Positions 1 to 8,430 of a stretch of DNA of 64,000 nucleotides are shown here, one piece after another; positions within the stretch are counted from its first letter, which is position 1, and every line of letters starts with the position of its first letter. The translations under genes and the position numbers were made by a program. The notes beneath the pieces are model-generated. The model ran no database searches. It worked only from the letters and a program-made list of their open reading frames with translations, and was not told where the DNA came from. Source of the DNA: Variovorax sp. PAMC28562 (GTDB taxonomy: Bacteria; Pseudomonadota; Gammaproteobacteria; Burkholderiales; Burkholderiaceae_C); NCBI RefSeq assembly GCF_014303735.1, contig NZ_CP060296.1:3617501-3681500 (forward strand), given 5' to 3'.

Positions 1-1
1 T

Positions 2-229
2 CGCGACGTGGCCGCCTTCGTTCCGCTCGATCGCATGCTGATCGAAACCGACAGCCCCTACCTCGCCCCGGTGCCGTACCGCGGCAAGACCAACAACCCG
101 TCGTATGTGCCATTCGTGGCCCGGCAGATCGCAGAGTTACGGCAGTTGCCGATCGAAGCCATCGCCAAGGCCACGAGCGACAATTTCGAAACCCTTTTCA
201 GCGGTGCCAGACCCGTTGTTTTTAAATGA
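2..229 (+). CDS. TatD-family DNase, C-terminal part (5' cut by window)
   Basis: Only the last 75 codons are present. The reading frame is open from the first bases. The stretch ending in LIETDSPYLAPVPYRGK is the hallmark C-terminal metal-site motif of TatD/YcfH metal-dependent hydrolases (the TIM-barrel nucleases), followed by the usual helix with a terminal NF..LF. The likely role is Mg-dependent 3'-5' DNase or deoxyribonuclease activity in the cytoplasm. The TGA stop overlaps the ATG of the next gene (ATGA), so the two are probably translationally coupled. Family assignment is firm; the exact paralog (TatD, YcfH or YjjV) cannot be decided from the fragment. Confidence 0.9.
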   Translation, partial: RDVAAFVPLDRMLIETDSPYLAPVPYRGKTNNPSYVPFVARQIAELRQLPIEAIAKATSDNFETLFSGARPVVFK

Positions 230-927
230 AGTATCACTTTCAAAAAGCGCTGTATCTTGTTGTTTTCGCTTGTTCTTTTTCAGCGCATGCTGGCTCGTTC
301 GATGACTTTTTCAGGGCCGTGCGTGGCGACAACGCAAGCGGCGTCTCCGACCTGATCAAACGCGGTTTCGACCCCAACACCAAGGATGAAAAAGGCCAGA
401 CCGGCCTGTTGATCGCCATGCGCGAGCCATCGCCGCGCGTCATCGAGGTGCTGATCGCTTCGCCCAAAACCAACGTCGAGGCTCGCAACGCGCAGGACGA
501 AAGTCCGCTGATGATGGCGGCGCTCAAAGGCCAGCAGGACATCGTCGCCAAGCTGATGGCCCGCGATGCCGACGTCAATAAACCGGGCTGGACGCCCTTG
601 CACTATGCGGCCTCTGGCGGGAACGTCGAGATCATGAGGAAGCTGCTCGAGGCCTTCGCCTTCATCGACGCGCAGTCGCCCAACGGCACCACGCCGCTGA
701 TGATGGCCGCGATGTACGGCTCGTCGGACAGCGTGAAACTGCTGCTCGACGAAGGTGCCGACACGGCGATGAAGAACCAGCAGGGCATGACGGCCCTGGA
801 CTTCGCGCAGCGCGGCAGGCGGCCAGACGCGGTCGGGCTGATCACCGCGGCGATGCAGGCCAAGCCGGTTGCGAGGCCGCCGGCAACCCCTGTCGACAAG
901 CCAGCGGCCACCGAGGGGAAGTGGTGA
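226..927 (+). CDS. Secreted ankyrin-repeat protein
   Basis: 233 aa. Residues 1-22 form a signal peptide: a short basic start, a hydrophobic core (ALYLVVFACSF) and an A-H-A cleavage site. From about residue 50 to 205 there are four to five ankyrin repeats with typical TPLHYAA and TPLMMAA cores and the LL..GAD turns. The C-terminal 25 residues are rich in proline, alanine and lysine. It is probably a periplasmic protein-binding scaffold with no enzymatic motif. It starts inside the TatD stop codon (ATGA). A TatD gene followed by an ankyrin gene is an arrangement I recall from related Burkholderiales (from memory, unchecked). The binding partner is unknown. Confidence 0.85.
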   Translation: MKYHFQKALYLVVFACSFSAHAGSFDDFFRAVRGDNASGVSDLIKRGFDPNTKDEKGQTGLLIAMREPSPRVIEVLIASPKTNVEARNAQDESPLMMAALKGQQDIVAKLMARDADVNKPGWTPLHYAASGGNVEIMRKLLEAFAFIDAQSPNGTTPLMMAAMYGSSDSVKLLLDEGADTAMKNQQGMTALDFAQRGRRPDAVGLITAAMQAKPVARPPATPVDKPAATEGKW

Positions 928-941
928 AGCAAGGATCAGCA

Positions 942-1763
942 ATGGAGACAGAACAAATGGACTTCCCCGCAGCGCAAGACGTCGCCGAATGGCTCACGAA
1001 GCAGCACGCCGACAGCCGCCGCTTCGAGCCCTTCGCCGCCGCCCGCGGCATCCGGACGATGCCCGATGCGTACCGCGTGCAGGACCGTTTCAACGCCCTC
1101 CGTTCAGCGAGCCGCGCCGTTTCACGCGCTGGCTACAAGATCGGGCTGACATCGACCGCAATGCAGGCGATGTGCGGCATCGACACGCCCGTAGCGGGCG
1201 TCGTGTTCGCCGACCGCGTTCATGCTTCGGGCGCCGTGCTCAAGCCGTCGGCTTACGGCCGCTTCGGCATCGAGTTCGAGATCGCGGTGCGCCTCGGTCG
1301 CGATCTGGCGCCGTCCGATCTTTCTGGTCAACCCGTCACGCTCGCGGAAGTCGTTGCGGCCATCGACGGTGTCGCGCCGGCCATCGAAATCGTGGACGAC
1401 CGGGCTTGCGACTACAAGACGCTCGACATGCTCTCGCTGGTTGCCGACAACGCCTGGAACGCCGGCATCGTCGTAGGCACCTTCCAGTCGAGCTGGCCTG
1501 ATCTGGCGTCGGTCGAAGGCAGCGTCACCACTGAAGACGGCAGCGTCCTCGACACCGGACGCGGCGCCGACGTGCTCGGCAATCCGCTGCTGTCGGTGGT
1601 GTGGCTGGCCGAGCATCTCGCTGCGAGCGGAGGCAGTCTGCGGAGCGGCGACATCGTGATGACGGGCAGCATGGTCACCACCAAGTTCCCGAACACGTCG
1701 GGGCGTTTCCGCTTCGAGGTTTCAGGGCTGGGCTGGGTCGAGGTGCAGGTCGACGCCGGCTGA
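942..1763 (+). CDS. 2-keto-4-pentenoate hydratase family protein (FAH superfamily)
   Basis: 273 aa. The pattern matches MhpD/HpcG-type hydratases: an N-terminal helix region with a YRVQ motif, then YKIGLTS, the Mg-site region GIEFEIAVRLG, and a C-terminal half with GDIVMTGSMV. These enzymes add water to 2-hydroxy-dienoates in meta-cleavage pathways, or act as related 2-oxo-acid hydratases or dehydratases. I chose the ATG at 942 because AAGGA lies 6 bases upstream; a GTG at 921 would extend it by seven residues and overlap the ankyrin gene. No ring-cleavage gene is adjacent, so the substrate is open; a link to the sugar-acid genes downstream is possible but not shown. It converges on the next gene. 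Confidence 0.8.
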   Translation: METEQMDFPAAQDVAEWLTKQHADSRRFEPFAAARGIRTMPDAYRVQDRFNALRSASRAVSRAGYKIGLTSTAMQAMCGIDTPVAGVVFADRVHASGAVLKPSAYGRFGIEFEIAVRLGRDLAPSDLSGQPVTLAEVVAAIDGVAPAIEIVDDRACDYKTLDMLSLVADNAWNAGIVVGTFQSSWPDLASVEGSVTTEDGSVLDTGRGADVLGNPLLSVVWLAEHLAASGGSLRSGDIVMTGSMVTTKFPNTSGRFRFEVSGLGWVEVQVDAG

Positions 1764-1799
1764 CTTCGAGTGGGTCGGGACCATTCCCAAGACGCGGGC

Positions 1800-2729
1800 C
1801 TAACGCCCCCAGCGCAGCACCAATGGATCCAGTCTGCGAGCAGTCTCAAGCAGCCCCGCGCGCACTGCAGGATGCATCGTGGGGAAAGGATGACGCGGTG
1901 CCTCGCAGGCGATGACGCCGCCTTCCTGCATCAGCACCTTGGCCGTGAGGATGCCGCCTTGGCGGTTCTCGTAGTTGATGAGCGGCAGCCATTGCTGATA
2001 AGCAGATGCAGCATCGTCGCGCTGTCCGGCACGCCAGGCATCCATGATCTTGCGGATGCCGTCCGGATAGCCACCGCCGGTCATCGAGCCGGTGGCGCCG
2101 GCGTCGAGGTCAGGAAGCAGCGTGATCGCTTCTTCGCCGTCCCACGGGCCTTCGATCGCATCGCCGCCGAGCTTGATCAGCTCTCGCAGTTTGGAGGCCG
2201 CGCCAGCCGTCTCGATCTTGAAGTAGCGCACATGCTCGATCTCCCGGGCCATGCGCGCCAGGAAGGACGCCGACAGTACGGTGCCGCTGACCGGCGCGTC
2301 CTGAATCATGATCGGGATGTCGATGGCATCGGACAGCGCAGCATAGAACTCGAAGATCTGTGCCTCTGGCACCCGCAGCGTGGCGCCGTGGTACGGCGGC
2401 ATCACCATCACCATGGCGGCGCCTGCATCCTGCGCGCGGCGGCAGCGCTCGGCACAGATGCGCGTGCCGTAGTGCGTGGTGGTGACGATCACCGGCACGC
2501 GGCCCGCCACATGCGCGAGGATGCAGCGCGTGAGCACCTCGCGCTCCTCGTCGGAGAGCACGAACTGCTCCGAAAAATTCGCCAGGATGCACAGGCCATC
2601 GGAGCCAGCGTCGATCATGAAATCGACGCAGCGCTTCTGGCTTTCCAGGTCCAGCTCGCCCTGCTCGGTGAAGGTGGTCGGGACCACGGGAAACACGCCT
2701 TCATAGCGCCTGGATTTTGTCGATGTCAT
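1800..2729 (-). CDS. L-2-keto-3-deoxyarabonate dehydratase (DHDPS family)
   Basis: 309 aa, the normal length for the dihydrodipicolinate synthase/N-acetylneuraminate lyase family. The Schiff-base lysine is K171 in YFKIE, and the conserved Tyr lies in MPPYHG. The N-terminal segment YEGVFPVVPTTFTE and the GLCILANFSEQ stretch are typical of the dehydratase that turns L-2-keto-3-deoxyarabonate into 2-oxoglutarate semialdehyde. The start was set at the ATG that begins MTSTK; a longer open frame upstream overlaps the SDR gene and looks non-coding. It lies 79 bases after the SDR gene, probably in one operon, next to a matching arabinonate dehydratase. An aldolase function is the main alternative. 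Confidence 0.82.
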   Translation of the reverse strand: MTSTKSRRYEGVFPVVPTTFTEQGELDLESQKRCVDFMIDAGSDGLCILANFSEQFVLSDEEREVLTRCILAHVAGRVPVIVTTTHYGTRICAERCRRAQDAGAAMVMVMPPYHGATLRVPEAQIFEFYAALSDAIDIPIMIQDAPVSGTVLSASFLARMAREIEHVRYFKIETAGAASKLRELIKLGGDAIEGPWDGEEAITLLPDLDAGATGSMTGGGYPDGIRKIMDAWRAGQRDDAASAYQQWLPLINYENRQGGILTAKVLMQEGGVIACEAPRHPFPTMHPAVRAGLLETARRLDPLVLRWGR

Positions 2730-2808
2730 AGGTTCTTTCAGAACGAGAGCGGACCAGAACGAAAACGGGGTTCGGGCAGTGCTTGTCAGCCGTGTACCAG
2801 CCGGCAGG

Positions 2809-3573
2809 TCAAACCCAGCCTCCATCCACCACGAAGTCTTGTGCGGTACACATCGCACTGTCGTCCGCCGCCAAAAAAAGCGCCATGCGAGCGATGTGTT
2901 CGGCCAACAGCGGACGGTTGATGCACTGACCTCGCGCGATGTCTTCACGCGCTGCATCGTCGACCCAGAGGCGAACCTGTTTTTCGGTCATCACCCAACC
3001 CGGGACCAGCGTGTTGACGCGGATGTTGAACGGGCCTAGGTCGCGCGCCAGGCTGCGTGTGAGTCCCTGCACGGCGGCCTTGGACGTGGTGTAGACCGGC
3101 ATGCCGCCCTGTTTGAGCATCCAGCTGATCGAGCCGAAGTTGACGATCGACCCACCGCCTGCCTGCCGCATGTCGCCGGCGACGTTCTGTGCCGCGAAGA
3201 ACTGGTGCTTCAGGTTGACCGCGACGCCCGCATCCCAGCTCGCGGGCGTGGTGTCCTCGATGCTATGGCGCCGGTCGTTGGCTGCGTTGTTGAGCAGCAC
3301 GGTGATCGGCCCGAAGCGGCCGCGCACGGCGTCGATCGCTGCATCGAGCGCGGCGATGTCGGTGACGTCGGCAGGGCAGAAGACCGGTGCGTGCGCAGCG
3401 CCGGCAAGCGCCGATGCGAGTGCCTTGCCAGCGGCCTCGTCGATGTCGACGAAGCCCACCTTGGCGCCCTGCATCACGAACTCCTCGACCAAAGTGGCAC
3501 CGATGCCGGTGGCGCCGCCGGTGATGAAAACGGTGCGATCGGCAAGGCTGGGATAGCGGGCGTGGTCGGTCAT
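2809..3573 (-). CDS. SDR-family sugar dehydrogenase (probable L-arabinose/aldose 1-dehydrogenase)
   Basis: 254 aa classical short-chain dehydrogenase. The NAD(P)-binding motif TGGATGIG is at residues 19-26, NNAA at 95-98, catalytic S148, and YTTSK with Y161 and K165. It ends in DFVVDGGWV, typical of SDRs. Beside an arabinonate dehydratase and a ketodeoxyarabonate dehydratase, the most economical role is the first oxidation of L-arabinose (or another aldose) to its lactone. No lactonase gene is seen in the window. It is divergent from the dehydratase gene at 3727, sharing an intergenic region with a candidate GntR operator. SDR class is certain; the sugar is inferred from context. Confidence 0.8.
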   Translation of the reverse strand: MTDHARYPSLADRTVFITGGATGIGATLVEEFVMQGAKVGFVDIDEAAGKALASALAGAAHAPVFCPADVTDIAALDAAIDAVRGRFGPITVLLNNAANDRRHSIEDTTPASWDAGVAVNLKHQFFAAQNVAGDMRQAGGGSIVNFGSISWMLKQGGMPVYTTSKAAVQGLTRSLARDLGPFNIRVNTLVPGWVMTEKQVRLWVDDAAREDIARGQCINRPLLAEHIARMALFLAADDSAMCTAQDFVVDGGWV

Positions 3574-3726
3574 TGCGAGGCCTGCGCTGTAGCGCGATGG
3601 AGTAGGGCGGCCGATTATGTAGTCTTACTTAATCTCGTCAAAGGGGTAGACATAGGGGTTTGTACTGAAACAATCGATCAATTAGTCTGACTATATTTCT
3701 TGGTTCGCCTATCCACGAAGGTTCCC
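3574..3726. promoter_or_regulatory. Divergent promoter region with candidate FCD/GntR operator
   Basis: This stretch is more AT-rich than its surroundings and separates two divergent catabolic genes. TAGTCTGACTA at 3683-3693 is a perfect 11-bp palindrome around a central T, close to the TNGTCNGACNA pattern known for FadR-type GntR regulators. A degenerate second copy, TAGTCTTACTT, lies at 3620-3630. The GntR protein encoded at 12763 is the obvious candidate ligand-responsive repressor. The operator call is a pattern match plus context; promoter hexamers were not resolved. Confidence 0.5.
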
Positions 3727-5469
3727 ATGTCGAAGTCACCCGTCAAGCTCAGGTCCGCCGAATGGTTCGGAACCACCGACAAGAACGGGTTCATGTACCG
3801 CAGCTGGATGAAGAACCAGGGCATCCCGGACCACGAGTTCCACGGCAAGCCGATCATCGGGATCTGCAACACATGGTCGGAGCTGACGCCGTGCAACGCG
3901 CACTTCCGCAAGATCGCCGACCACGTGAAGCAGGGCGTGTTCGAAGCCGGCGGATTCCCGGTGGAGTTCCCGGTTTTCTCGAACGGCGAATCGAACCTGC
4001 GGCCGACGGCCATGTTCACCCGCAACCTGGCGAGCATCGATGTGGAGGAGGCCATTCGCGGCAACCCGATCGACGGCGTGGTGCTGCTGGTGGGCTGCGA
4101 CAAGACGACGCCCGCATTGCTGATGGGCGCTGCCAGTTGCGATATTCCCGCAATCGCCGTGACCGGCGGGCCGATGCTCAACGGCAAGCACGAAGGCCGC
4201 GACATCGGCTCCGGCACCGCCGTGTGGCAGCTGTCCGAACAGGTGAAGGCCGGCACCATCACGCTGCACCAGTTCATGTCGGCAGAGGCGGGCATGTCGC
4301 GCTCGGCAGGCACCTGCAACACCATGGGCACCGCATCGACGATGGCCTGCATGGCCGAGGCGTTGGGCGTGACCCTGCCGCACAACGCCGCGATTCCAGC
4401 GGTCGATTCGCGCCGCTATGTACTGGCCCACATGTCGGGCATGCGCATGGTCGAGATGGTGCGCGAAGACTTGCGCTTGTCGAAGCTGCTGACGCGCCAG
4501 GCTTTCGAGAATGCGATCCGCACCAATGCAGCAATCGGTGGCTCGACCAACGCCGTGATCCATTTGAAAGCCATCGCCGGACGCATCGGCGTCGAGCTCG
4601 CACTCGACGACTGGACCACCGTGGGGCGCGGCACGCCCACGCTGGTCGACTTGATGCCGTCGGGCCGTTTTCTGATGGAAGACTTTTATTACGCGGGCGG
4701 TCTGCCGGCCGTGCTCCGCCGCATGGGCGATGCCGGGCTGCTTCCGCATCCGGGCGCACTGACCGCGAACGGCTCGAGCCTGTGGGACAACGTCAAGGAC
4801 GCGCCGATCTACAACGACGAAGTGATCCGCCCGCTCGATCGCCCGCTGGCCGCGGACGGCGCGATGTGCGTGCTGCGCGGCAACCTGGCGCCCCGTGGCG
4901 CGGTGCTGAAGCCCTCGGCGGCCACGCCGGCATTGCTGAAACACCGCGGCCAGGCCGTAGTCTTCGAGAACCTCGAAGACTACAAGTCGCGAATCGCAGA
5001 CCCTGAACTCGCCATTACCGCCGACTCAGTGATGGTGCTGAAAAATTGCGGTCCCAAAGGCTATCCCGGCATGGCCGAGGTCGGCAATATGGGCTTGCCG
5101 GCAAAGCTATTGGCGCAAGGCGTGACCGACATGGTCCGCATCTCGGATGCGCGCATGAGCGGCACGGCGTACGGAACGGTGGTGTTGCACGTCTCTCCGG
5201 AAGCCCGTGCCGGTGGCCCGCTTGCCGTGGTGCGCGAGGGCGACTGGATCGAGCTCGACGCGATGCAGGGGCGCCTGCACCTGGACATCTCCGAGGCCGA
5301 GCTCGCATCGCGACTGACCGCTTGGCAGGCGGAGCAACGACCCGATCCGGCCGATGCGAGTGGCTACCGCAAGCTCTATGTCGAGCATGTGCTGCAGGCC
5401 GACGAAGGCTGCGACTTCGACTTTCTGGTCGGCCAGCGCGGATCGGTCGTGCCGCGGCATTCGCACTGA
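3727..5469 (+). CDS. L-arabinonate dehydratase (IlvD/EDD family, Fe-S)
   Basis: 580 aa. It has the three cysteines expected for the [2Fe-2S] cluster of sugar-acid dehydratases: C56 (LTPCNAH), C124 (VGCDKTTP) and C197 (SAGTCNTMG). The spacing is the same as in the studied Rhizobium arabinonate dehydratase as I recall it. The C-terminal swivel domain keeps PRGAVLKPSA and DARMSGTAYGT. It dehydrates L-arabinonate to L-2-keto-3-deoxyarabonate in the cytoplasm, feeding the enzyme encoded at 1800. The ATG giving MSKSPVK was chosen; a TTG nine codons upstream (3700) lies close to the operator and is less likely. A related aldonate (D-fuconate, D-xylonate) could be the true substrate. Confidence 0.87.
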   Translation: MSKSPVKLRSAEWFGTTDKNGFMYRSWMKNQGIPDHEFHGKPIIGICNTWSELTPCNAHFRKIADHVKQGVFEAGGFPVEFPVFSNGESNLRPTAMFTRNLASIDVEEAIRGNPIDGVVLLVGCDKTTPALLMGAASCDIPAIAVTGGPMLNGKHEGRDIGSGTAVWQLSEQVKAGTITLHQFMSAEAGMSRSAGTCNTMGTASTMACMAEALGVTLPHNAAIPAVDSRRYVLAHMSGMRMVEMVREDLRLSKLLTRQAFENAIRTNAAIGGSTNAVIHLKAIAGRIGVELALDDWTTVGRGTPTLVDLMPSGRFLMEDFYYAGGLPAVLRRMGDAGLLPHPGALTANGSSLWDNVKDAPIYNDEVIRPLDRPLAADGAMCVLRGNLAPRGAVLKPSAATPALLKHRGQAVVFENLEDYKSRIADPELAITADSVMVLKNCGPKGYPGMAEVGNMGLPAKLLAQGVTDMVRISDARMSGTAYGTVVLHVSPEARAGGPLAVVREGDWIELDAMQGRLHLDISEAELASRLTAWQAEQRPDPADASGYRKLYVEHVLQADEGCDFDFLVGQRGSVVPRHSH

Positions 5470-5522
5470 GCCACAGCGCGACAGCGCAACAGACAGCCAT
5501 AACAATTTCAGGAGACAGCACC

Positions 5523-6629
5523 ATGGACGGCATCCAGATCGTCGGACTCGACAAACGCTACGGCAGCGTCGAAGTCATCAAGGACTTCAACCTCGAGATC
5601 GAGCATGGCGAATTTCTCGTCTTCCTCGGGCCCTCGGGTTGTGGCAAGTCGACGCTGCTGCGGATGATCGCCGGCCTCGACTCGGTGTCGGCCGGCCAGA
5701 TCCGAATTGCCGGGCGTGACGTGACGCAACTGGCACCGGGCGCACGCGATGTCGCGATGGTTTTTCAGCACTACGCGCTCTATCCGCACATGACCGTGTA
5801 CGACAACATGGCCTTCGGCCTGCGCAACGTGAACGTGCCGGCCAGCGAGATCGACCGGCGCGTTCAGGAGGCCGCCCGCATGCTCGAACTCACGCCGCTG
5901 CTGCAACGCAAACCCGTGCAGATGTCGGGCGGTCAACGGCAGCGTGTCGCGATCGGTCGTGCCGTCGTCAAGGAACCCTATGCGTTCCTGTTCGACGAAC
6001 CGCTTTCCAACTTGGATGCCGCCCTGCGTTCGCGCACGCGCGTCGAGCTCGCGCGGCTGCATCAGCGGCTCAAGTCGACCATGATCTTCGTGACGCACGA
6101 CCAGGTGGAAGCGATGACGCTCGCCACCCGCATCGTCGTGATGAATGCCGGCAAGGTGGAGCAGGTCGGCCGGCCGATGGACATCTACCGCCAGCCAGCG
6201 TCGCGCTTCGTCGCGAGCTTCATCGGCTCGCCGACCATGAACTTCGTCGATGTCGAACTGGCTGAAGACCGCGCAGGCGTGGCGGCGGTGCGCTTGCCGG
6301 ATGGCTCCGTCGTGCAGACCACCGTCTCGACAACCGGATTGACGCGCAACGGCCGCTACACGCTGGGCGCGCGACCAGAAGCGCTGGTCATCGACGTTTC
6401 CGGCTCGGCCGGACTGATCGGCGGACGTGTCGAACTGGTCGAGCGACTGGGCGATCAGACGCATGTGCATGTGGCGCTAGCATCGGGCGCATCGGTGGTG
6501 GCGCATGCGCACCGCGACAGCGAGATCGAAGCCGGCGCACCGGTCGGGCTGCGGCTCGATGCCGAAGCCGTGCACCTTTTCGACGAAGCGGGGGCGGCGT
6601 ACCACGCACAAGCGCGGAGCACTTCATGA
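5523..6629 (+). CDS. CUT1 sugar ABC transporter ATPase (UgpC/MsmK-like)
   Basis: 368 aa. Walker A GPSGCGKST is at residues 36-44, the signature MSGGQ at 134-138, Walker B FLFDEP at about 155-160, and the switch His in VTHDQVEAMTL. A C-terminal regulatory OB-fold (TOBE) domain of about 130 residues follows, as usual for MalK/UgpC proteins. An AGGAG-type site lies just before the ATG. It energises the two permeases encoded next. Its TGA overlaps the ATG of the first permease. The substrate is inferred to be an arabinoside or arabino-oligosaccharide because a cytoplasmic arabinofuranosidase ends the operon. Confidence 0.93.
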   Translation: MDGIQIVGLDKRYGSVEVIKDFNLEIEHGEFLVFLGPSGCGKSTLLRMIAGLDSVSAGQIRIAGRDVTQLAPGARDVAMVFQHYALYPHMTVYDNMAFGLRNVNVPASEIDRRVQEAARMLELTPLLQRKPVQMSGGQRQRVAIGRAVVKEPYAFLFDEPLSNLDAALRSRTRVELARLHQRLKSTMIFVTHDQVEAMTLATRIVVMNAGKVEQVGRPMDIYRQPASRFVASFIGSPTMNFVDVELAEDRAGVAAVRLPDGSVVQTTVSTTGLTRNGRYTLGARPEALVIDVSGSAGLIGGRVELVERLGDQTHVHVALASGASVVAHAHRDSEIEAGAPVGLRLDAEAVHLFDEAGAAYHAQARSTS

Positions 6630-7558
6630 GTGCGGTGATGTCGACAGACCTTGCCACGCGCACCAAGGCCGTGGCCCGCAAGAGCGGCGCCCGCAACGGT
6701 CCGCGCTGGTCGAACGCCGTCTTCATCCTGCCGTTCCTGGTCGTCTATGTGGCGTTGCTGGTGGTACCGCTGTTTCGCGGCATGTGGATCAGCCTGCAAG
6801 ACCTGGACATGCTGTCGCAGACGTCGGAGTTCGTCGGCCTGAAGAATTTTCAGGACTTGTGGTCCGATGAGATCTTCACCGGCTCCGTGCGCAACACCTT
6901 CTACTTCGTGCTGATGTCGACGCCGGTGTTCGTCGTGCTGGGCCTTGCGCTGGCGTTGGCGCTGAACCGGCCGGGCCGCACTGGTGCCGTATTGCGCGCG
7001 ATTTTCTTCGGCTCGTCGGTGCTGTCGGTGACCATCGTCACGCTGGTGTGGAAGCTGGTGCTCATGCCACACCACGGCCTTCTGGCTAACCTGACCAACG
7101 CGACCGGGTTGCCCGAGCTGTCGCCGCTCACGACCGAGGCCTGGGCGCTGCCGACGGTCGCTGCCGTCACCGTGTGGTGGATCATCGGCCTGCCGATGAT
7201 GCTGTTCCTCGCGGCACTGCAGCAGGTGCCGGCCGAGGTCTATGAGGCTGCCGCGCTCGACAATTCGAGTCGCTGGCGCACGCTGATCCACATCACGCTG
7301 CCGGCCATCCGCCGCACGGTGGCGCTGGTGGCGGTGATCGAAGTGATCCTGCAGTTCCAGTTGTTCGGCCAGGCGCAACTCATGACGCAGGGCGGGCCGA
7401 ACAACAGCTCGCGGCCGATCGTGCAGTTCATCTATGAATCAGGCTTCGCGCACTGGACATTGGGCAACGCCGCCGCAGCTTCGCAAGTGCTGTTCGCAAT
7501 CATGCTGCTTGCGATGGCGGTGCAAGTCTGGGTGTCGAGCCGCAAGGAGACGTTCTGA
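6626..7558 (+). CDS. CUT1 sugar ABC transporter permease (UgpA/MalF-like)
   Basis: 310 aa with about six membrane segments, beginning with the strong one at residues 32-52. The EAA-type loop EVYEAAALDNSSRWRTLIHITLPAIRR, which docks on the ATPase, is clear. A polar and basic N-terminal tail of about 25 residues precedes the first segment. An alternative ATG four codons in (MSTDLA) is possible. It forms the inner-membrane channel with the next permease, which begins one base after this gene's stop codon. Confidence 0.92.
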   Translation: MSAVMSTDLATRTKAVARKSGARNGPRWSNAVFILPFLVVYVALLVVPLFRGMWISLQDLDMLSQTSEFVGLKNFQDLWSDEIFTGSVRNTFYFVLMSTPVFVVLGLALALALNRPGRTGAVLRAIFFGSSVLSVTIVTLVWKLVLMPHHGLLANLTNATGLPELSPLTTEAWALPTVAAVTVWWIIGLPMMLFLAALQQVPAEVYEAAALDNSSRWRTLIHITLPAIRRTVALVAVIEVILQFQLFGQAQLMTQGGPNNSSRPIVQFIYESGFAHWTLGNAAAASQVLFAIMLLAMAVQVWVSSRKETF

Positions 7559-7559
7559 C

Positions 7560-8393
7560 ATGAACATCGTTGGCAACAAACTGGTCGACCGGCTGATTCT
7601 CGCGGCCGTCATAGCGCTGGCGATTCTCTGGGTCGCGCCGCTCATGTGGGTGTTCGCGCTGTCATTCAAGCCGAACGAATTTTTGACGCAGCGCACCGAC
7701 GTGGTCTTTTCGGGGCCGTTCACCATCAAGAACTACACCGACATCATCGGCACGTCGGCGGTGTTCCGCTGGACGGTCAACAGCATCATCGTGTCGGTGG
7801 TGCAGACGTTTGCCATGCTGGTGCTGGCGTCGCTGGCGGGATACGGATTTGCACGCACCGAGTTTCCGGGCAAGAACATCCTATTCTTCGTGGTGCTCGC
7901 AGGCCTCGCGGTGCCGGAGCAGGCCATCATCGTGCCGCTCCACCTGATGTTCGCCGACCTCGAGATGCACAACACATACTCGGCGCTGATCTTGCCACGG
8001 CTGGCAACGCCTTTTGGCGTGTACCTGATGACGCAATACTTCAAGGCCATCCCGCGCGACATCGAAGAGGCCGCGATGCTCGACAACGCGTCACGGCTGA
8101 AGATTTTCTTCAAGGTGATCCTGCCGCTGTCGATTCCGGCGCAGGCCACCCTCGGCATCTTCACGTTCCTTCACGCGTGGAACGACTATCTGTGGCCGCT
8201 GATCTCGGCGTCCAAGCCGGAGATGTACACGCTGACGCTGGGACTCGCATCGACGCAGTCGAACTTCGGCCAGTCCGAAGGCATCGGCTACCTGATGTCG
8301 CAGGCGGTCTTTGCCGGACTGCCTGTTTTTATCCTCTACCTGTTTTTTCAGAAGTACATCATCGCGGCCGTTTCCGGCACGACGGTGAAGTGA
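7560..8393 (+). CDS. CUT1 sugar ABC transporter permease (UgpE/MalG-like)
   Basis: 277 aa inner-membrane permease with six predicted segments. The EAA motif region (IPRDIEEAAMLDNASRLKIFFKVILPLS) and the family-typical FLHAWNDYLWPL are both present. The start is the ATG one base after the upstream TGA; a longer in-frame extension lies inside the previous gene and is not real. It pairs with the permease encoded upstream and is served by the binding proteins encoded just downstream. Confidence 0.92.
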   Translation: MNIVGNKLVDRLILAAVIALAILWVAPLMWVFALSFKPNEFLTQRTDVVFSGPFTIKNYTDIIGTSAVFRWTVNSIIVSVVQTFAMLVLASLAGYGFARTEFPGKNILFFVVLAGLAVPEQAIIVPLHLMFADLEMHNTYSALILPRLATPFGVYLMTQYFKAIPRDIEEAAMLDNASRLKIFFKVILPLSIPAQATLGIFTFLHAWNDYLWPLISASKPEMYTLTLGLASTQSNFGQSEGIGYLMSQAVFAGLPVFILYLFFQKYIIAAVSGTTVK

Positions 8394-8430
8394 TCGGCAA
8401 TAGCGTCCAACAACATCGAAGGAGACATAC

